Source: Bacteroidales bacterium UBA1256 (GTDB lineage Bacteria; Bacteroidota; Bacteroidia; Bacteroidales; Paludibacteraceae). Taken from it: 5,005 nucleotides of DNA. The translations under genes were made by a program, and so were the position numbers. Positions 1 through 4,174 of the stretch are shown in pieces. A model generated the notes under the pieces. That model was not told the DNA's origin. It did no database searches and saw only the letters and a program-made list of their open reading frames with translations. Positions within the stretch are counted from its first letter, which is position 1. Each line of letters opens with the position of its first letter. The stretch spans positions 11,681 to 16,685 of the forward strand of contig DBVU01000054.1 of the NCBI GenBank assembly GCA_002308195.1. Direction: 5' to 3'.

Positions 1-338
1 ATGTTCATCGTTTCCCAATCCACATCCACTACCACAGGCGTTAAGCCCAGTAGAGCAACCACTTCTGCGGTCGCAATAAAGGTGAAGGTGGGGGTGATAA
101 CTTCGTCTCCCGGTTTCAATCCCAGAGCCATCAGAGCTATCTGCAGCGCATCCGTCCCGTTGCCAACAGGAATCACGTGCTTGGCACCTGTATATTGCTC
201 CAGATGTTCGGCAAATTCACTCACTATCGGACCTTTGACAAATGCAGCAGAATCCAACACGCGTTGAATACCCGCGTCTATGTCGCTTTTTATGTGCTGA
301 TACTGCGTGTGCAGATCTACCATCTGTATTTTTCTCAT
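1..338 (-). CDS. DegT/DnrJ/EryC1/StrS-family PLP-dependent sugar aminotransferase, N-terminal part (cut by window edge)
   Basis: This fragment gives the first 112 residues and runs off the left edge in frame with no stop. It begins MRKIQMVDLHTQYQHIK, the usual opening of DegT-family enzymes, then shows a GNGTDALQIALMALGLKPGD block (residues 60-78) and TPTFTFIATAEVVALLGLTP (82-101). In this family the GT after the Asn lies in the PLP-phosphate pocket, and the TFTF stretch carries the aromatic residue that stacks on the cofactor. The catalytic lysine comes later and is outside the window. These enzymes transfer an amino group, usually from glutamate, to a nucleotide-linked keto-sugar for O-antigen, capsule or glycan synthesis in the cytoplasm; the exact substrate cannot be told here. 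The ATG at 338 overlaps the stop of the upstream YbbR gene as ATGA, which suggests translational coupling. An ATG at 323 (MVDL) is a weaker alternative. The family call is firm and the sugar role is inferred. Confidence 0.93.
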   Translation of the reverse strand, partial: MRKIQMVDLHTQYQHIKSDIDAGIQRVLDSAAFVKGPIVSEFAEHLEQYTGAKHVIPVGNGTDALQIALMALGLKPGDEVITPTFTFIATAEVVALLGLTPVVVDVDWETMN

Positions 339-1276
339 TGCTCTAAGATAAACTCCACAGTGGCGGGATAAACCCACGCATCTGTGATGTAAGGGTTAGT
401 GTAGCGAAGTTGTACGTCCAGTTTGTCTTTTCTTTCTGCCGAATAATGACACACGGCCACTACGTCTTGATCGCTGACTTGACCAAAATGACTCATCCCG
501 ACACGTAGTGTCGCTTCCACTTCGCGAGGGAACAGACGAATAGTATAACCTGCCGGAACATTCTCTGCGCGGAGGGGTAGAGTGATTTTCTTCTCGGTGA
601 AGCGTTCGGCTATGACGAGCAGTTCTATGCTGTCTTTCTCTACGCGAACGCCTACAGGCGGAGCAAGTGCAACGCGTATCGTGGTCGTGTCGCTCAGGTC
701 GCCTATTTCTCTACGTTCTGTGTAGATCGAGTCGATGGTCTCCAGTTGCGCACCGTTTCCGAATATCTTGATGCTGGTTTGGCTCAGTTGTGGTTCGCCT
801 ACCAGTTGATATTCGTTGGCCATCGTCAGTTGTACATCCGATACGATTCGAACGGTTTTCTCGCGTACGGTGTAGTACGTACAACTTATCTCCTCTGGCG
901 TAGTCGCAATCAGTCTACTGGTGCCTTGTAGCAGGTCACTTATCTTTCTGCGCAAGTCATCGGCTGTGATGTGAATCGTGCCTTTCTCGCCATGTACATA
1001 GCTGCGCAAATCCACAGTTAGATGTGGTGGTTCGCGCAGATATGCGTTGAGGCGCTGTCCTGCGTCACGTACCTCTACTTGCACGGTATCCGGCAGTCCT
1101 TCGCTGCCAATAGCTATCGTGCCTGGTAAGCCAGTATAGTTGACCAATACGGGAACACGCGTGTTACGCACCGAGTGCATAGCGTGTCCGTACCATACGC
1201 ATGCCGCCAGCAATACAAAGAACAGATACGTTACCAGATCTGTCCAGTGGAACTTATGTTGGAATTTCTTCCGCAC
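335..1276 (-). CDS. YbbR-like domain protein, single-pass membrane anchored
   Basis: The 313-residue product has a basic N-terminus (MRKKFQHK), one hydrophobic helix at about residues 13-30, and then a long beta-rich extracytoplasmic part. That part reads as successive YbbR-like repeats: about 37-135, a clear one at about 140-225 (an EYQLVGEP ... IKIFGNG ... IDSIYTE pattern), and a last one at about 229-312. In Firmicutes, YbbR (CdaR) proteins sit beside the diadenylate cyclase CdaA and modulate it. No cyclase gene is visible here, and the role in Bacteroidetes is not settled. The start is GTG at 1276, only 2 bp after the yajC stop. The next methionine (residue 33) would delete the membrane helix, so GTG is preferred. 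The end overlaps the DegT-family start by 4 bp. It is probably translated from the nusB-yajC transcript. The family assignment rests on pattern recognition. Confidence 0.85.
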   Translation of the reverse strand: MRKKFQHKFHWTDLVTYLFFVLLAACVWYGHAMHSVRNTRVPVLVNYTGLPGTIAIGSEGLPDTVQVEVRDAGQRLNAYLREPPHLTVDLRSYVHGEKGTIHITADDLRRKISDLLQGTSRLIATTPEEISCTYYTVREKTVRIVSDVQLTMANEYQLVGEPQLSQTSIKIFGNGAQLETIDSIYTERREIGDLSDTTTIRVALAPPVGVRVEKDSIELLVIAERFTEKKITLPLRAENVPAGYTIRLFPREVEATLRVGMSHFGQVSDQDVVAVCHYSAERKDKLDVQLRYTNPYITDAWVYPATVEFILEQ

Positions 1277-1278
1277 GT

Positions 1279-1608
1279 TTATTTCTTCTCTGCTTGTGTA
1301 GCGTCTGTTGCATCGGCATAGACGCTCTCTTTGCTTACTTTGATGGTTACGTCTTTGGCAATAGTGATGATGAAGGCATTGTCCTGCACTTCTTTAATCT
1401 CACCAAAGATACCGCCTGCGGTGACCACTTTGTCTCCTTTTTTCATGGCTTCGCGTTGCTTCTGCAGCTCTTTTTGTTTCTTTGTCTGCGGACGAATCAT
1501 AAAGAAATAGAACACTACGAAGATCAGGATCATCATGATCCAGAAACTCCATTGATTACCTTGTTTAGTTGCGCCTTCTACGGCTTGCAATAAAATTAAA
1601 TTCAACAT
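1279..1608 (-). CDS. yajC: YajC, accessory subunit of the Sec preprotein translocase
   Basis: The 109-residue protein has the standard YajC layout. A short N-terminus is followed by one transmembrane helix at about residues 20-38, then the family signature FFMIRPQTKKQKE (35-47). After it comes a small soluble domain containing GDKVVTAGGIFGEI (58-71), and a short charged tail. YajC sits in the inner membrane with SecD and SecF and helps the SecYEG channel in protein export and membrane insertion; secD and secF are not in this window. The start is ATG at 1608, in an AT-rich leader made largely of heptamer repeats. No -33/-7 promoter pair is visible in the 73-bp gap after nusB, so yajC is probably co-transcribed with nusB. 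The YbbR-like gene follows after 2 bp. Length and motifs are normal for the family. Confidence 0.96.
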   Translation of the reverse strand: MLNLILLQAVEGATKQGNQWSFWIMMILIFVVFYFFMIRPQTKKQKELQKQREAMKKGDKVVTAGGIFGEIKEVQDNAFIITIAKDVTIKVSKESVYADATDATQAEKK

Positions 1609-1622
1609 AATGGTATATTTTA

Positions 1623-1678
1623 AACTTTTAACTTTCGACTTTTAACTATCGACTTTTAACTATCGACTATTGACTTTT
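1623..1678. repeat. Eight tandem 7-bp repeats in the nusB-yajC gap
   Basis: Read on the plus strand, eight heptamers follow one another without a break: aactttt, aactttc, gactttt, aactatc, gactttt, aactatc, gactatt, gactttt. The consensus is RACTWTY. They fill 56 of the 73 bases between nusB and yajC and would lie in the yajC leader of the transcript, ending 14 nt before its ATG. All frames on the mRNA strand are rich in stops, so this is not coding. AAAAGTT-type heptamer runs are, as I recall, frequent in Bacteroidetes intergenic DNA, but I could not check this. A function is not shown. Confidence 0.9.
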
Positions 1679-1681
1679 ACC

Positions 1682-2635
1682 TCACTTAATCGTCGCTGCT
1701 TTTATCAGCGCGTTATCTTCTTTCATGTCTCGAAGTATTTGAGTCAGAATACCGTTGATAAACAGATTGCTCTTTTCTCCGGAATATTCTTTTCCTAACT
1801 CTATATATTCGTTCATCGAGACGGTCAGTGCTATGTCTGGGAACTCGAGTATCTCTGCCAACGCGGTCTCCAGAATAATGCGGTCCATATAGGCGATTCG
1901 GTCTGCATCCCAACCTTTCAAGTGACTGTTAATCAGTTCCTCATATTTCTCATGCCCGTCCAGAGCAGTATTCAGCAGTTTGGTCGCAAACTGCACTTCC
2001 TCTTCCGTGTCAAACATCGGCAATAGCGGTGTTTCTGGAGTGCTGTCTTCCCTGAAGCGCTTGATGGTCTTCACAACAAAACTGAGCACTACTTCCAGAT
2101 CGATGGTCCAATTGGTCTTGTCGAGCACAACCTCCATCTCATCCAACGCTTCTTGCAGCGCCGTATTGTTAGGCATCAGGTGCTGATATATCTTGCGCCA
2201 CAATTGCTTGTCTTGCTCGTAGTCATTATTCTCTGCCGACATATATTCGCGGTAGAAATCGCTCTCTACCAACTGTTTATAGATGTCGCAAACTGCAGGT
2301 ATACCACTGTCCCAACGCAGTTTCTGCTCTTCCATACGAGTGCGAAGAGCGCGATTCTCAAACAATTGTTGTGCTAGGCGGTTTTCCACCAGGCGACGAT
2401 TGGCTTTCCAGTCGCTGTGTGTCGCGCGGGCACGTACGGCTTGCTCTTCTAGTTGTTTCTGAGCATATGCAGTCAACTCATTGGCGAAATCCAACAAGAT
2501 GCAGTACAGATCATACGTATCTGCAAAACTTTTCAGCAACTCTTTCTGAGCTGTCAGTTTACTTTTTTCTTTGTCTTGGTGATAGGCGAACAGCGTTTGA
2601 ATGACGCGTGTTCTCACCATCGTTCGGTTGATCAT
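1682..2635 (-). CDS. nusB: NusB, transcription antitermination factor, long Bacteroidetes form
   Basis: NusB binds boxA RNA together with NusE (ribosomal protein S10) and prevents early termination, chiefly in rRNA operons. The C-terminal third carries the hallmarks: DADRIAYMDRIILETALAEI (residues 243-262), SMNEYIELGKEYS (273-285) and FINGIL (292-297). The N-terminus RTRVIQTLFAYHQ (8-20) matches the first NusB helix. At 317 residues the protein is about twice the E. coli length. The extra residues, roughly 65-210, are helical and charged and lie between the N-terminal helix and the classical C-terminal block. Such long NusB proteins are typical of Bacteroidetes. The ATG at 2635 gives MINRTMVRTRV, the form expected for these homologues. 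A promoter lies about 50 bp upstream, and the gene is the probable first cistron of the operon running to the left edge. Whether the insert binds RNA or protein is unknown. Confidence 0.95.
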   Translation of the reverse strand: MINRTMVRTRVIQTLFAYHQDKEKSKLTAQKELLKSFADTYDLYCILLDFANELTAYAQKQLEEQAVRARATHSDWKANRRLVENRLAQQLFENRALRTRMEEQKLRWDSGIPAVCDIYKQLVESDFYREYMSAENNDYEQDKQLWRKIYQHLMPNNTALQEALDEMEVVLDKTNWTIDLEVVLSFVVKTIKRFREDSTPETPLLPMFDTEEEVQFATKLLNTALDGHEKYEELINSHLKGWDADRIAYMDRIILETALAEILEFPDIALTVSMNEYIELGKEYSGEKSNLFINGILTQILRDMKEDNALIKAATIK

Positions 2636-2687
2636 ATTTCCTCGCGTTTATGTAGGCGCGCAATACGCACGCAAAACAAAAATCGTG

Positions 2688-2719
2688 CAAAGATACTACT
2701 AATTTTTCGTATATGCAAA
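2688..2719 (-). promoter_or_regulatory. Bacteroidetes-type promoter for nusB operon
   Basis: On the minus strand TTTG (2719-2716) is followed after exactly 20 bp by TATCTTTG (2695-2688). These match the -33 TTTG and -7 TAnnTTTG elements read by the Bacteroidetes primary sigma factor. Transcription would begin a few bases after 2688, giving a leader of roughly 45 nt before the nusB ATG at 2635. It is the only good minus-strand match seen between nusB and the next gene, so it probably drives nusB, yajC, the YbbR gene and the aminotransferase. Confidence 0.82.
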
Positions 2720-2775
2720 TTTTTTCGTAGAAAAAAGCACCTCCGTTATTTTTGCCTATCAAAAACTGCACATTT

Positions 2776-2794
2776 ATATATACTTTGTATATAT
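2776..2794. repeat. AT-rich inverted repeat (8-bp arms, 3-nt loop)
   Basis: ATATATAC (2776-2783) and GTATATAT (2787-2794) are perfect reverse complements around TTT. The arms are nearly all A/T, so the structure would be weak as RNA. No U-tract follows, so it does not look like a terminator. It could be a protein site or a chance product of AT-rich DNA. Confidence 0.45.
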
Positions 2795-2808
2795 GGTCAT
2801 TTTATTAC

Positions 2809-2878
2809 CGAGACATAAACGAGGAGTGAACGAGACATAACCGAGACTTTATCGAGACAATCACGAGACATTATCGAG
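2809..2878. repeat. Tandem array of 11-bp direct repeats, core CGAGAC
   Basis: CGAG recurs at 2809, 2820, 2831, 2842, 2853, 2864 and 2875, that is seven times with an exact 11-bp period. Five of the seven units carry the full core CGAGAC (2809, 2831, 2842, 2853, 2864), followed by a variable A/T-rich pentamer (ATAAA, ATAAC, TTTAT, AATCA, ATTAT). The second unit (CGAGGAGTGAA) is degenerate and the seventh keeps only CGAG. The array ends about 62 bp before the plus-strand -33 box. Eleven base pairs is close to one helical turn, so the cores face nearly the same side of the DNA. The 11-bp direct-repeat spacing is known from binding sites of OmpR/PhoB-family response regulators, but a role here is inference. 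It could also be a neutral minisatellite. Confidence 0.9.
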
Positions 2879-2912
2879 CGCACTATCTTTTCGCAATCTG
2901 AAAATAAATGGC

Positions 2913-2930
2913 GAAAAATTGACATTTTTC
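2913..2930. repeat. Short inverted repeat (7-bp arms, 4-nt loop)
   Basis: GAAAAAT (2913-2919) and ATTTTTC (2924-2930) are perfect reverse complements around TGAC, ending 9 bp before the plus-strand -33 box. The position suits an activator or repressor site, but the arms are AT-rich and chance is possible. Confidence 0.45.
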
Positions 2931-2939
2931 TGTGAGATA

Positions 2940-2955
2940 TTTGCATGCATGCAAA
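2940..2955. promoter_or_regulatory. Perfect 16-bp palindrome over the -33 box (candidate operator)
   Basis: TTTGCATGCATGCAAA equals its own reverse complement over all 16 bases. Its first four bases are the -33 TTTG of the plus-strand promoter, and the rest lies in the spacer. A dimeric regulator bound here would compete with RNA polymerase. The symmetry is seen directly and the operator role is inferred. No regulator gene is adjacent. Confidence 0.5.
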
Positions 2956-2971
2956 ATTATTTGTATCTTTG
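2940..2971 (+). promoter_or_regulatory. Bacteroidetes-type promoter for the secreted-protein / PUR-like gene pair
   Basis: TTTG (2940-2943) is followed after 20 bp by TATCTTTG (2964-2971), an exact match to the -33 and -7 elements. Transcription would start near 2978, giving a leader of about 30 nt before the ATG at 3011. The downstream PUR-like gene begins 17 bp after the first gene with no terminator between, so both are probably served by this promoter. The sequence from TTTG through TATCTTTGCA matches the nusB promoter at 28 of 34 positions. Confidence 0.85.
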
Positions 2972-3010
2972 CAGCGTTAATCCATTTTGCTCACTCAAAA
3001 TCATAATGCA

Positions 3011-3760
3011 ATGAAAAAACTTTTCCTCTTGATGGCGGCCGCATTGGCTACGCTCAGCCTAATGGCGCAAGATCTTATTATTACACGCGACAGTAAGCGT
3101 ATCGAGGCTAAGATTACGGAGGTCTCTTCCTCCGAAATTCGCTACCTGGAGTGGAATAATCAGAGCGGACCTGTTTTCGTGCTCCGCACGGACGAGATCA
3201 ACTCCATTATCTACCAAAACGGAAACGTCACCACGTTCGAGCATGCGGTTGCTCCTGCTCCAACGTACAACAATAATAATGCCGCCAATTACAGTAACGC
3301 ACCGCTTCCGGTAGGTTATATCGTCAAAGACGATAATGATATCTATACGGTCGGTAGTTTGCGGATGAGCGAAGACCAATACGTCGATTTTATTCGCCAG
3401 AATTGCAAGGAGGCTTACGATTACTACGACAGTGGTATCAGCCTTTGGTCTTCTGGTTGGAAATTGTTTGGTATGGGCGTTGGTTTAGTGCTCGGAGGAA
3501 CCGTTTGGTGGTGCGTAGGATGGGCATGTTTCGAACCTTGGACCAATGGCTACAAAGCATTGACAATTGGTGGTTATGTCCTTTGGGGAGTTGGTGGTTT
3601 GGCGATGACTGGTTCGGTGCCTTGCCTCATTGTCGGAGGTATCCGCAAGAACAATTCGCATGAGATATACAACGAGTCGTGTGCTCGTCAGCAGTCGGAA
3701 GTTGTTTCCTTTGGCTTGCAACCTTCGCCTGGTGGATTGGGATTAGCAATTAAGTTCTAA
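3011..3760 (+). CDS. Exported protein of unknown function with a beta-rich N-terminal domain and two C-terminal hydrophobic segments
   Basis: I do not recognise a named function. The 249-residue product opens with a signal peptide, MKKLFLLMAAALATLSLMA, with probable cleavage before QD at residue 20. Residues 21-75 (DLIITRDSKRIEAKITEVSS through IIYQNG) resemble a small domain common in Bacteroidetes secreted proteins, which ends in a YxNG-type motif. An Asn-rich linker follows (about 81-98). Then come a segment with YIVKDDNDIYTVGSLRMSED (103-122) and two Gly/Trp-rich hydrophobic stretches (about 150-172 and 185-211). The tail has EIYNESCA (218-225) and ends in GLGLAIKF. The hydrophobic stretches suggest membrane attachment. 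The ATG at 3011 is chosen because it begins the signal peptide; a TTG at 2987 would add eight polar residues before it. Its own promoter lies just upstream, and the PUR-like gene follows after 17 bp. Confidence 0.85.
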   Translation: MKKLFLLMAAALATLSLMAQDLIITRDSKRIEAKITEVSSSEIRYLEWNNQSGPVFVLRTDEINSIIYQNGNVTTFEHAVAPAPTYNNNNAANYSNAPLPVGYIVKDDNDIYTVGSLRMSEDQYVDFIRQNCKEAYDYYDSGISLWSSGWKLFGMGVGLVLGGTVWWCVGWACFEPWTNGYKALTIGGYVLWGVGGLAMTGSVPCLIVGGIRKNNSHEIYNESCARQQSEVVSFGLQPSPGGLGLAIKF

Positions 3761-3777
3761 ACAAATTATAGAAAGAG

Positions 3778-4164
3778 ATGGAAAATCAGAAGTTTGAAGA
3801 CAGAAGAGAATCGGAGATTGTTTACAGTCGTTCGGTCAAAGCAGGGAAGCGTATCTATTATTTAGACGTACGCAAGGCGCGCAATGAGGATTTGTATCTC
3901 TCTATTACGGAGAGCAAACGCAAACCTACGGGGGAAGATGAGCAGCCGGCATTCGAGAAACACAAACTGTTTCTCTACAAAGAGGATTTTGCTAAGTTTA
4001 CCGAGGAATTGCAAAACGTCATTGGTTACGTTCAGCAGCAATTTGGCCAGATAGAAGAACGCCAAGAGTGGCATCCGGAGGAGAATCAGGAGCCAAAAGC
4101 AGAAGGTGAAGAATCTTCAGAAGAAGGCAAGAAAAAAGGCCTCTTCGGCCTCTTTAAGGGATAA
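3778..4164 (+). CDS. PUR-alpha-like nucleic-acid-binding protein (DUF3276 family)
   Basis: The 128-residue protein matches the small Bacteroidetes DUF3276 proteins, which have a PUR-alpha-type fold and are expected to bind single-stranded DNA or RNA. The PUR-type repeat spans about residues 13-89: EIVYSRSVKAGKRIYYLDVR (13-32), DLYLSITESKR (38-48), then FEKHKLFLYKEDFAKFTEEL (59-78) and a helix to about 89. Its beta strands and final helix follow the PUR pattern. A Glu-rich acidic linker (about 93-117) and a basic-hydrophobic tip, KKKGLFGLFKG, complete it. The tip is encoded over a hairpin that can act as the coaBC terminator. The gene starts at ATG 3778 after GAAAGAG, 17 bp behind the secreted-protein gene, and is probably co-transcribed with it. 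No targets are known from the sequence. The family call is strong and the cellular role is unknown. Confidence 0.88.
   Translation: MENQKFEDRRESEIVYSRSVKAGKRIYYLDVRKARNEDLYLSITESKRKPTGEDEQPAFEKHKLFLYKEDFAKFTEELQNVIGYVQQQFGQIEERQEWHPEENQEPKAEGEESSEEGKKKGLFGLFKG
4133..4155 (-). terminator. Candidate intrinsic terminator of coaBC, inside the end of the PUR-like gene
   Basis: Read on the minus strand, AAAGAGGCC (4155-4147), loop GAAGA, and GGCCTTTTT (4141-4133) form a 9-bp stem with one G-U pair, running into a T-rich end (six T in all, then CTTG). It begins 19 bp after the coaBC stop codon. On the plus strand the stem has an A-C mismatch and no T-tract after it, so it is less likely to end the PUR-like transcript. 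The core stem is only AGGCC/GGCCT, so efficiency is uncertain. Confidence 0.55.
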
Positions 4165-4174
4165 TCTCTGATGT

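Larger units (their letters stand above)
2636..3010. other. Divergent intergenic region with two promoters and several repeats
   Basis: These 375 bases separate nusB (minus) from the secreted-protein gene (plus). No convincing coding sequence is present. The region holds the nusB promoter (2688-2719), an AT-rich inverted repeat (2776-2794), a tandem 11-bp direct-repeat array (2809-2878), a loose inverted repeat (TTTTCGC at 2888-2894 with GCGAAAA at 2911-2917), a tight inverted repeat (2913-2930), and the plus-strand promoter with its palindrome (2940-2971). It is clearly more AT-rich than the flanking genes outside the repeat array. No tRNA, terminator or riboswitch fold was recognised. Confidence 0.85.

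Noticed and set aside
1..267. Plus-strand open frame of 88 codons at the left edge
   Set aside because: It lies antisense to a clear DegT-family aminotransferase reading on the minus strand and has no recognisable motif.
1178..1180. Internal ATG (residue 33) as the start of the YbbR-like gene
   Set aside because: It would remove the membrane anchor; the GTG at 1276 keeps it and sits 2 bp after yajC.
2751..2787. Third promoter, TATACTTTG near 2779 on the plus strand
   Set aside because: The -7 match has one base too many between TA and TTTG, and the nearest TTTG upstream is about 25 bp away.
2453..2818. Plus-strand open frame of 121 codons antisense to nusB and into the intergenic region
   Set aside because: Most of it is the shadow of nusB on the other strand, and the composition is unlike a real protein.
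2809..2885. Reading the CGAGAC array as a CRISPR
   Set aside because: The repeat core is 6 bp and the variable part 5 bp, far too short for CRISPR repeats and spacers, and no cas gene is near.
2987..3010. TTG at 2987 as the start of the secreted-protein gene
   Set aside because: It would place eight polar residues before a complete signal peptide that begins at the ATG at 3011.
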